A stretch of DNA of 64,000 nt, from the NCBI GenBank assembly GCA_030148225.1, contig JASBTX010000007.1, forward strand, positions 124,001 through 188,000, in the 5' to 3' direction. Shown in pieces: positions 57,789-64,000 of the stretch (positions within the stretch are counted from its first letter, which is position 1; each line of letters begins with the position of its first letter). The translations under genes were made by a program, and so were the position numbers. This DNA comes from Paracoccaceae bacterium. Lineage in GTDB: Bacteria > Pseudomonadota > Alphaproteobacteria > Rhodobacterales > Rhodobacteraceae. The notes beneath the pieces were generated by a model. That model was not told the origin of the DNA, did not search any database, and was given only the letters and a program-made list of their open reading frames with translations.

Positions 57789-59087
57789 CTACTCCGCAGC
57801 CACCGCGCTGATCCGACCGGTGCGCTTGGCCTTGATCCGATCCTCGATCTCGTCGCGGAAGTGGCGGATCAGGCCCTGAATCGGCCAGGCCGCCGCATCG
57901 CCAAGCGCGCAGATCGTATGGCCCTCGACCTGCTTGGTCACGTCCAGCAGCATGTCGATTTCCTCGGGCTCTGCTTCGCCGGTCACCAGCCGGTCCATGA
58001 CCCGCATCATCCAGCCCGTACCCTCGCGGCAGGGCGTGCACTGGCCACAGCTTTCGTGTTTGTAGAACTTGGACAGACGCCAGATCGCCTTGATGACATC
58101 GGTCGACTGATCCATCACGATCACCGCCGCCGTGCCCAGCCCTGACCGCTGTTCGCGCAGCCAGTCGAAATCCATGATCGCGTCCTCGCGCATCACCTCT
58201 CCGGGCAGCAAAGGCACCGAAGACCCGCCGGGGATCACCGCCTTGAGATTGTCCCAGCCGCCGCGAATGCCGCCGCAATGGCGTTCGATCAACTCGTCAA
58301 AGGTGATCGACATCGCCTCTTCGACGACGCAGGGATTGTTGACATGCCCCGAAATGGCAAAAAGCTTGGTACCGGCATTGTTTTCCCGGCCAAAGCCCGC
58401 GAACCATTCCGCGCCCCGGCGCAGGATCGTCGGCACCACGGCAATCGATTCAACGTTATTGACCGTCGTCGGACAGCCGTAAAGACCCGCACCCGCCGGA
58501 AAGGGCGGCTTCATGCGCGGCATGCCTTTCTTCCCCTCAAGGCTTTCCAAAAGCGCGGTTTCCTCACCACAGATATAGGCCCCGGCCCCGTGATGCAGAT
58601 ACAGATCGAAATCCCATCCCGATCCGGCGGCGTTGCGGCCTATCAGCCCGGCATCATAGGCCTCATCAATCGCAGCCTGCAGTGCCTCGCGCTCGCGGAT
58701 ATATTCGCCCCGGATATAGATATAGCAGGCATGCGCATTCATCGCGAACGACGCGATCAGACAGCCCTCGATCAGGGTGTGCGGATCATGGCGCATGATC
58801 TCGCGGTCCTTGCAGGTGCCGGGTTCACTCTCGTCGGCATTGACCACCAGATAGGCGGGGCGCCCATCGCTTTCCTTGGGCATGAAAGACCATTTCAGAC
58901 CGGTTGGAAAACCAGCACCGCCGCGCCCGCGCAGCCCGGATTTTTTCATCTCGTCGATGATCCACTCGCGGCCCTTCTTGATCAGACCCGCCGTGCCGTC
59001 CCAATGCCCGCGCGCCTCGGCGCCTTTGAGCGTACGGTCATGCATTCCGTAAAGATTGGTAAAGATCCGATCCTTATCCGTCAGCAT
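57789..59087 (-). CDS. nuoF: NADH-quinone oxidoreductase subunit F
   Basis: NuoF (432 residues) oxidises NADH with FMN and holds the N3 [4Fe-4S] cluster. [16 protein letters not shown] is the FMN/NADH site, [19 protein letters not shown] is diagnostic, and [15 protein letters not shown] with a downstream Cys supplies the cluster. It follows the DUF5337 gene by 11 bases. Confidence 0.97.
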   Translation of the reverse strand: MLTDKDRIFTNLYGMHDRTLKGAEARGHWDGTAGLIKKGREWIIDEMKKSGLRGRGGAGFPTGLKWSFMPKESDGRPAYLVVNADESEPGTCKDREIMRHDPHTLIEGCLIASFAMNAHACYIYIRGEYIREREALQAAIDEAYDAGLIGRNAAGSGWDFDLYLHHGAGAYICGEETALLESLEGKKGMPRMKPPFPAGAGLYGCPTTVNNVESIAVVPTILRRGAEWFAGFGRENNAGTKLFAISGHVNNPCVVEEAMSITFDELIERHCGGIRGGWDNLKAVIPGGSSVPLLPGEVMREDAIMDFDWLREQRSGLGTAAVIVMDQSTDVIKAIWRLSKFYKHESCGQCTPCREGTGWMMRVMDRLVTGEAEPEEIDMLLDVTKQVEGHTICALGDAAAWPIQGLIRHFRDEIEDRIKAKRTGRISAVAAE

Positions 59088-59098
59088 TCATTTGCCTT

Positions 59099-59317
59099 TC
59101 ATTCCTCGCGGCGCGCACGCCAGAGCCAATACACATTCACAAGCGCCCAGACGAAGGCCGCCATGGCCGCAAAATCAACCAGCAGCGCGATCCGCGCCGA
59201 CAGCCCAAACGCCAGCCACTGAAACGCCAGCCACAGGATTGCCGTTCCGGCGATGACGATCCCGATCAGGCGGGCACGCCGTGCCTGGGCCAGTTCCTGG
59301 TCATCCGGTGCGCTCAC
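59099..59317 (-). CDS. DUF5337 small membrane protein
   Basis: The 72-residue protein has a charged N-terminus (MSAPDDQELAQARRARL) and two membrane helices (IGIVIAGTAILWLAFQWLAF, IALLVDFAAMAAFVWALVNVYWLW), ending in a basic tail. I place it in DUF5337, another small family found in Rhodobacteraceae nuo operons. It may stabilise the membrane arm; nothing is proven. Confidence 0.82.
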   Translation of the reverse strand: MSAPDDQELAQARRARLIGIVIAGTAILWLAFQWLAFGLSARIALLVDFAAMAAFVWALVNVYWLWRARREE

Positions 59318-59372
59318 GGCTGTTTCCCTTTTTGGCCGGGCCCGACCCGCATGTGACCGGACCCGTCAGTTT

Positions 59373-60263
59373 CTAATAAACGTCGCCGTCATCGACGCGC
59401 TTGGAAAAGGCGGTGTCCTGTCCGGATGCCAGCGTCTTTGCCTGGTCGATCCATTCATCGCGCGTGATCCGGCCCTTGAACTTCAGCCGGGCATCCACCC
59501 ATTCCACATGCGCCGCACCCCAGGCGGCGATCTGGTCAAAGTGATAAATGCCCAGTTCGTTCAGCGTTTTCTCCAACCCCGGACCCACGCCCTTGATCCG
59601 CTTGAGATCATCCGCGGCACCGCCGCGCGGCCCGTCCAGCGTCACCGGCTGAACCTCGGCCACACCGTCGCCATCGCTATCGCTGTCGGATGCGGCGGGT
59701 GCGGCGGGTGCGGCGACATTGGCCGTGGTCGTTGCGGCGGCCACTTCTTCTGCCGCGCTGGCATCGGCTGCCGCCTGCGCTTCGGCGGCGCGTGCCTCTT
59801 CGGCGGCTTTGGCGTCTGCGGCGGCTTTGGCCTCCTCGGCGGCGGCGGCTTCACGCGCGGCGGCGGCACGGGCCTCCTCGGCGTCGCGCGCGGCAGCTTC
59901 GGCACGGGCGCGCTCGGCCTCTTCGGCATCGGCGGCGGCCTGGGCTTCTGCGGCCTTCGCTTCGGCGGCTCTGGCTTCGGCCTCGGCGCGGGCCTCTTCG
60001 GCGGCGCGCGCATCCGCAGCCGCGTCCCGGGCACCAGCTTCAGCCGTGCTGGCAGACACGGCAGGCGCGGCCGAATACCCGCTGCACAAAAGCCTGATCA
60101 GCAGGAAACCTGCGACGATGAAACCGATGATCCCGAGAAAGAGCGATGACCCCCACCCGAATTCGCCGACAAATCGCAGGAGCAATGCCACGATTATGCC
60201 CACAGCAAGCGCCATGAGCCAGCAATTGCGCCGGCAGGCCATGTGATCAGCGTGTTGTGTCAT
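59373..60263 (-). CDS. Ala/Glu-rich membrane protein with NuoE-type C-terminal helix-hairpin-helix domain
   Basis: The 296-residue protein begins with two hydrophobic helices (WLMALAVGIIVALLLRFV and SSLFLGIIGFIVAGFLLIRLL). A long Ala/Glu/Arg-rich stretch (about 75-180) should form a helical rod or coiled coil. An 80-residue C-terminal domain (from about 214) starts ADDLKRIKGVGPGLE and ends FSKRVDDGDVY. It matches the C-terminal extension of NuoE at 57 of 80 positions. The GVGPGLE hairpin resembles the predicted H3TH domain annotated as COG3743 in this lineage. GGAGATGAAGG precedes the ATG. It may tether the peripheral arm to the membrane; that is inference. Confidence 0.85.
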   Translation of the reverse strand: MTQHADHMACRRNCWLMALAVGIIVALLLRFVGEFGWGSSLFLGIIGFIVAGFLLIRLLCSGYSAAPAVSASTAEAGARDAAADARAAEEARAEAEARAAEAKAAEAQAAADAEEAERARAEAAARDAEEARAAAAREAAAAEEAKAAADAKAAEEARAAEAQAAADASAAEEVAAATTTANVAAPAAPAASDSDSDGDGVAEVQPVTLDGPRGGAADDLKRIKGVGPGLEKTLNELGIYHFDQIAAWGAAHVEWVDARLKFKGRITRDEWIDQAKTLASGQDTAFSKRVDDGDVY

Positions 60264-60294
60264 CCTTCATCTCCTCTGTTCGGTGCGGCGAATG

Positions 60295-61395
60295 TCAGTA
60301 AACATCCCCCTTCTTCACCCGGCGCGAAAACGCGGTTTCCTGTCCATCTGCCAGCAATCTGGCCTGCGACACCCATTCATCGCGTGTGATGCGCCCCTTG
60401 AAGCTGAGCGCATCGTCGACCCAGGATACCTCAGCTTCGCTCCATTGTGCAATTTGATCGAAATGATAATAGCCCAGCCCGTTCAGCACCCCTTCGAGCT
60501 TGGGACCCACGCCCTTGATCTTTTTCAGATCATCGGCCCCACCCGCGCGCGGTTCACTGAGCGCCGCCGGTTTGCGGGCCGGGCCCTGATCCGCCGTGGT
60601 TTCCGTCCCGGCGGCCCCATCAGCGGGTTTGGCAGCGGGTTTTGCAGCAGGTTTTGCGGCGGTTTTTGTGGCGGCCGATCCTTTGGGCTCTGACAGCCAC
60701 GGCGTCAAAAGCGGCACTTCGGCCCCGTCGATCCGTTTGATCGTGTCACCCAGATCGGCGGCGCGCTGCGCCGACGCATTATATTGCGTGCGGCCGCTTT
60801 CAAATTCTTCAAGGCTCGTCAGGCCCGACAGCGGCTCAGCCGCGTAACGCCCGTTCTGCGGCCCGGCAACCGGCACCCGCCCCTCGGCCAGCGTATCGAT
60901 GATCCCGGCAAATCCCTCTGCCGTCAGGTCCTCGTAATAATCCTTGCCGATCTGGGCCATGGGCGCGTTCGAACAGGCCCCCAGGCATTCGACCTCTTCC
61001 CAGCTGAACTTGCCATCAGCCGACAATTCATGCGGGTTGGGCGCGATTTTTTCGCGGCAGACCGCGATCAGATCCTCGGCCCCGCAGATCATGCAGGAGG
61101 TCGTGCCGCAAATCTGGAAATGCGCCACGGACCCCACGGGCTGAAGCTGGAACATGAAATAGAATGTCGCCACCTCGAGCGCACGGATATGCGCCATGCC
61201 CAGACGGTCGGCGACATGTTCGATCGCCGCGCGGGTCAGCCAGCCCTCCTGCTCTTGCGCGCGCCAGAGCAGCGGGATGATCGCCGAGGCCTGCCGGCCC
61301 TCGGGATATTTGGTGATCTGCGCATCGGCCCAGGCCTGGTTGGCCGGGGTAAAGGCGAATGTGTCGGGCTGTTCGGGGTGAAGACGGCGGAGCAT
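60295..61395 (-). CDS. nuoE: NADH-quinone oxidoreductase subunit E with C-terminal extension
   Basis: NuoE is the 24-kDa-type subunit with a [2Fe-2S] cluster (N1a), ligated by C96, C101, C137 and C141 (CGTTSC and CLGAC). Family members normally end near residue 165-240; this one has 366. An Ala/Lys/Pro-rich linker ([14 protein letters not shown]) leads to an 80-residue helix-hairpin-helix-like domain (from about 285; [15 protein letters not shown] to KKGDVY), paralogous to that of the next gene. ATG at 61395 has AGAGGT at 11 bases. Extended NuoE is known in Rhodobacteraceae. Confidence 0.95.
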   Translation of the reverse strand: MLRRLHPEQPDTFAFTPANQAWADAQITKYPEGRQASAIIPLLWRAQEQEGWLTRAAIEHVADRLGMAHIRALEVATFYFMFQLQPVGSVAHFQICGTTSCMICGAEDLIAVCREKIAPNPHELSADGKFSWEEVECLGACSNAPMAQIGKDYYEDLTAEGFAGIIDTLAEGRVPVAGPQNGRYAAEPLSGLTSLEEFESGRTQYNASAQRAADLGDTIKRIDGAEVPLLTPWLSEPKGSAATKTAAKPAAKPAAKPADGAAGTETTADQGPARKPAALSEPRAGGADDLKKIKGVGPKLEGVLNGLGYYHFDQIAQWSEAEVSWVDDALSFKGRITRDEWVSQARLLADGQETAFSRRVKKGDVY

Positions 61396-61428
61396 CAGGC
61401 AAACGACCTCTGGCGTGGCACCGGCCGG

Positions 61429-61465
61429 ACGCCTCCGGCGGGAGTATTTTGGCAAAGAAGAATGA
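61429..61465. repeat. Rhodobacterales-type intergenic element
   Basis: The 79-base gap between nuoD and nuoE contains GCCTCCGGCGGGAGTATTTT followed by GGCAAAGAAGAATGAG. This resembles a sequence (…GGCGGGAGTATTTTTGGCAAA…) that I recall as scattered through Rhodobacteraceae intergenic regions. It is the only copy I noticed in the window. Recognition is from memory and would need a search. Confidence 0.45.
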
Positions 61466-61474
61466 GAGACAGCA

Positions 61475-62692
61475 TCACCGGTCGATCTCTCCGAAGACGA
61501 CATCCATGGTGCCGATGATGGCGGCGCAATCGGCCAGCTGATGGCCGCGCGCGATATGATCCATGGCCTGCAGGTGCAGGTAGCCCGGCGCGCGGATCTT
61601 GGCCTTGTAGGGTTTGTTGGACCCGTCCGAGACGAGATAGACGCCAAACTCGCCCTTTGGGGCTTCGACCGCGGCATATATCTCGCCCGCGGGGACGTGG
61701 AAGCCCTCGGTATAGAGCTTGAAGTGATGGATCAGGCTTTCCATCGAGGTTTTCATGTCGCCGCGCGCGGGCGGCGTGATCTTGCCGCGCGCCAGCACGT
61801 CGCCCGGTTCGTTCCTGAGTTTCGAGATGCACTGGCGGATGATCTTGAGGCTTTCGCGCATTTCGGCCATGCGGCAGAGATAGCGGTCATAGCTGTCGCC
61901 GTTCTTGCCCACGGGGATCATGAACTCGAACTCGTCATAGCATTCATAAGGCTGGGCGCGCCGCAGATCCCAGGCCATGCCCGAGCCGCGCACCATCACA
62001 CCGGAAAAGCCCCAGTCGAGTGCTTCCTGTTCGCTGACCACACCGATATCGACATTGCGTTGCTTGAAGATGCGGTTTTCCGTCAGCAGGCCGTCGATAT
62101 CATCCAGCACAGCCGGGAATTCGTGGCTCCAGCTTTCGATATCGTCGATCAGCGCATCCGGCAGATCCTGATGCACGCCTCCGGGGCGGAAATAGGCGGC
62201 ATGCAGCCGCGCCCCACAAGCGCGTTCATAGAACACCATCAGTTTCTCGCGCTCTTCGAACCCCCAGAGCGGCGGGGTGAGCGCGCCGACATCCATCGCC
62301 TGGGTGGTGACGTTCAGCAGATGGTTCAGGATGCGGCCGATTTCGGAATATAGCACCCGGATGAGCGAGGCGCGGCGCGGCACCTCGGTTCCGGTCAGCC
62401 GCTCGATCGCCAGGCACCAGGCATGTTCCTGATTCATCGGTGCGACATAATCGAGCCGGTCGAAATAGGGCAGGTTCTGCAGGTAGGTGCGGCTTTCCAT
62501 CAGTTTTTCGGTGCCGCGATGCAAAAGCCCGATATGCGGATCGCACCGCTCAACAATCTCGCCGTCAAGCTCCAGCACCAGCCGCAGCACACCATGCGCC
62601 GCCGGGTGTTGCGGGCCGAAATTGATGTTGAAATTGCGGATCTTCTGTTCGCCGGTCAGCGTGTCGTCAAACCCTTTTGAGCCGTCCATCAT
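61475..62692 (-). CDS. nuoD: NADH-quinone oxidoreductase subunit D
   Basis: NuoD (405 residues, 49-kDa homologue) forms the quinone-reducing site with NuoB. It has [22 protein letters not shown] and [15 protein letters not shown] near the N-terminus, the quinone-site histidine and [16 protein letters not shown] at 62692 is one of two in tandem, with AGGAAGAGC just upstream. A seven-base gap separates it from the NTF2-like gene. Confidence 0.97.
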   Translation of the reverse strand: MMDGSKGFDDTLTGEQKIRNFNINFGPQHPAAHGVLRLVLELDGEIVERCDPHIGLLHRGTEKLMESRTYLQNLPYFDRLDYVAPMNQEHAWCLAIERLTGTEVPRRASLIRVLYSEIGRILNHLLNVTTQAMDVGALTPPLWGFEEREKLMVFYERACGARLHAAYFRPGGVHQDLPDALIDDIESWSHEFPAVLDDIDGLLTENRIFKQRNVDIGVVSEQEALDWGFSGVMVRGSGMAWDLRRAQPYECYDEFEFMIPVGKNGDSYDRYLCRMAEMRESLKIIRQCISKLRNEPGDVLARGKITPPARGDMKTSMESLIHHFKLYTEGFHVPAGEIYAAVEAPKGEFGVYLVSDGSNKPYKAKIRAPGYLHLQAMDHIARGHQLADCAAIIGTMDVVFGEIDR

Positions 62693-62699
62693 GCTCTTC

Positions 62700-63092
62700 C
62701 TACCCTTCCAGCGCCGGACCATCCATGGTCCGGAACACCTTGGTCATCAGTTTCCATCCGCCGTCGACCCGCACGAATCCGAGATGATCCTCGAACCGGC
62801 GTGGCGGCACATCGACCCAGAGATGCGCGCGCGCCGTTTCACCGCCGGCACAGTCGACATCGAGTATTTCGTAAGACGGATCACCGGCAAAGGGCGCGCG
62901 GCCCCGCACACGCTCAAGATAGGCCGCCTTGTCCCAGAAAACCGCCCCGCCCGTACCGGTAACTGCGGTCATCAGGAACCGGTCATGGCACATGTCTTCA
63001 AAGATTTCGGGTCGCGAATGGTGAATGCCCTCGCAATAGGCCACGGCAAGGGCCCGGATCGTTTCCAGATCTCCCGCCGCTGCCACCGTCAT
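62700..63092 (-). CDS. Nuclear transport factor 2 (SnoaL-like) family protein
   Basis: The 130-residue protein fits the NTF2-like cone fold: helical start ([19 protein letters not shown]) and curved beta-sheet ([17 protein letters not shown]). Such domains bind small hydrophobic ligands or act as enzymes; no catalytic set is evident. It overlaps the nuoC stop by four bases, so it is translated within Complex I core genes. Its role there is unknown. Confidence 0.82.
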   Translation of the reverse strand: MTVAAAGDLETIRALAVAYCEGIHHSRPEIFEDMCHDRFLMTAVTGTGGAVFWDKAAYLERVRGRAPFAGDPSYEILDVDCAGGETARAHLWVDVPPRRFEDHLGFVRVDGGWKLMTKVFRTMDGPALEG

Positions 63093-63694
63093 TTGGCGGC
63101 CTCCTTGTCATCACCGGGCAGGATGTATTCCGCACCCTCCCATGGAGACATGAAATCGAACTGGCGGTATTCCTGCACAAGGCTGACAGGTTCGTAGACC
63201 ACGCGCTTCTGCTCTTCGTCATAGCGCAGTTCGGTATAGCCGGTGGTCGGAAAATCCTTGCGCAGCGGGTGGCCGCGAAACCCGTAATCGGTCAGGATGC
63301 GGCGCAGATCGGGATGGCCCGAGAACAGGATGCCGTACATGTCGAACACTTCGCGCTCGAACCAGTTGGCCGAGGGATGTACGGACACGATCGAGGGCAT
63401 GACCTCGTCCTCGCGCAGGCGCGCGCGCACCCGGATGCGCGTATTCTGATACATGGACAGGAAATGATAGACCATGTCGAACCGCTGTTCGCGCGCCGGG
63501 TAATCCACCGCCGTGATATCGACAAGCGATGAAAACTGGCAGCCACGTGCGTCGCGCAGAAACTCGACAAAGCCCACGATCATGTTCGGCGTGACCTCGA
63601 TGGTCAGTTCACCGTGGGAAATCGCGTGGCCGACAACCGCATCTGGCTGCTTGGCTTCGATCAGCGCGGCAAGTTCCTGCAGGGCCTCACTCAT
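63089..63694 (-). CDS. nuoC: NADH-quinone oxidoreductase subunit C
   Basis: NuoC (201 residues, 30-kDa homologue) binds NuoD. It contains [42 protein letters not shown] and the signature [21 protein letters not shown] at 63694 has GGGAGG six bases upstream, which is ideal; the preceding ATG at 63700 abuts it. It overlaps the upstream ABM-like gene by eight bases. nuoB and nuoA would lie to the right of the window. Confidence 0.97.
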   Translation of the reverse strand: MSEALQELAALIEAKQPDAVVGHAISHGELTIEVTPNMIVGFVEFLRDARGCQFSSLVDITAVDYPAREQRFDMVYHFLSMYQNTRIRVRARLREDEVMPSIVSVHPSANWFEREVFDMYGILFSGHPDLRRILTDYGFRGHPLRKDFPTTGYTELRYDEEQKRVVYEPVSLVQEYRQFDFMSPWEGAEYILPGDDKEAAK

Positions 63695-63977
63695 CGCCAT
63701 CCTCCCGGAGCACTTCGTCGTAAAACGTCGCCTCTTCATCGTAAGTCTTGAAGAACTTTGCCATAAATTCGGGCAGTACCGTGCGGTTCGGCTGATCTCC
63801 GGCAAATGATGCGATCGCAGCCAAATCCCGCCATTTCGTCAAAACCATCACGTGACACGGATCATCATCGCACCGGGCAAAAAAGGAAACACCGCGAAAA
63901 CCATTCACGGCGCGCATTCCTGGCAGTACACGCGCGCGAAACGTTTCCACCCACGCATCAACATCGGCGCGGGCCAT
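63687..63977 (-). CDS. Antibiotic-biosynthesis-monooxygenase (ABM)-like small protein
   Basis: The 96-residue protein has the ferredoxin-like ABM fold: [40 protein letters not shown] (the W/E position of the family) and a C-terminal acidic tail. GGAGG precedes the ATG by about 12 bases. It overlaps nuoC by eight bases. ABM domains bind small compounds or heme; no specific function is evident here. Confidence 0.8.
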   Translation of the reverse strand: MARADVDAWVETFRARVLPGMRAVNGFRGVSFFARCDDDPCHVMVLTKWRDLAAIASFAGDQPNRTVLPEFMAKFFKTYDEEATFYDEVLREDGDE

Positions 63978-64000
63978 GGTCGCGTCCCACCTCCGGATAA

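Overview
The window is a GC-rich (my impression, not counted) chromosomal segment of an alphaproteobacterium, most likely a marine Rhodobacteraceae (Roseobacter-group) member. The evidence is a DMSP lyase of the DddP type with every known metal ligand in place, a Complex I operon carrying the small accessory families (DUF5333, DUF5337, DUF3291) that I associate with this family, the yajC-secD-secF-ccmABCD order, and a stand-alone BioY. I see no rRNA, tRNA, CRISPR array, insertion sequence or prophage.

Layout. 1-1.6 kb: two unrecognised proteins, paralogous in their last 36 residues, whose shared tail looks like a signal peptide placed at the C-terminus. 1.8-4.5 kb: dddP and an alpha/beta-hydrolase-OsmC fusion. 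4.6-6.1 kb (minus): a secreted protein, a DUF6314-like protein and bioY. 6.2-8.1 kb: purB and a TPR protein. 8.2-10.2 kb: a translationally coupled four-gene unit in which a GH19/peptidoglycan-binding lysin gene sits between the two halves of a split nitrile hydratase beta chain, followed by the alpha (metal) chain. The metal chain has Arg, not Trp, three residues after its last cysteine. This is the feature I would examine first. 10.3-15 kb: lipid A acyltransferase-like, DUF1223 and acnA. 15-16.9 kb: a hairpin cluster, a beta-barrel protein and an AT-rich stretch. 16.9-22.5 kb (minus): yajC, secD, secF, a Mth938-like gene and ccmABCD, with no ccmG after ccmD. 22.6-27.2 kb: a membrane pentapeptide protein built on 30-bp tandem repeats, serS, and a secreted trypsin-like/SEL1/peptidoglycan-binding protease. 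27.2-39.4 kb (minus): a CBS protein, uvrA, a glycosyltransferase-like gene, lpdA, a DUF924 gene, an MFS transporter, queA and an AsmA/DUF3971 protein. 39.5-42.8 kb (plus): a Bcp-type peroxiredoxin, DUF455, and an M23 peptidase coupled to a bactofilin. 42.9-64 kb (minus): the Complex I operon from nuoC to nuoN (nuoA and nuoB lie beyond the right edge), followed by birA, coaX and RNase J.

The 21-kb nuo region is the main functional block. Its core subunits C, D, E, F, G, H, I, J, K, L, M and N are interleaved with at least nine small genes: ABM-like, NTF2-like, an Ala/Glu-rich membrane protein, DUF5337, DUF3291, DUF5333, a lipoprotein, a CMD-like protein without cysteine, and a previously easy-to-miss 32-residue membrane protein between nuoJ and nuoK. 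NuoE has a C-terminal extension ending in an 80-residue helix-hairpin-helix-like domain, which recurs (57 of 80 positions by hand alignment) at the C-terminus of the neighbouring membrane protein. This suggests a lineage-specific accessory module of Complex I.

Protein family calls come from recognising motifs and remembered homologues. No database search was possible. Start codons were chosen from ribosome-binding sites and family N-termini, and alternatives are noted.
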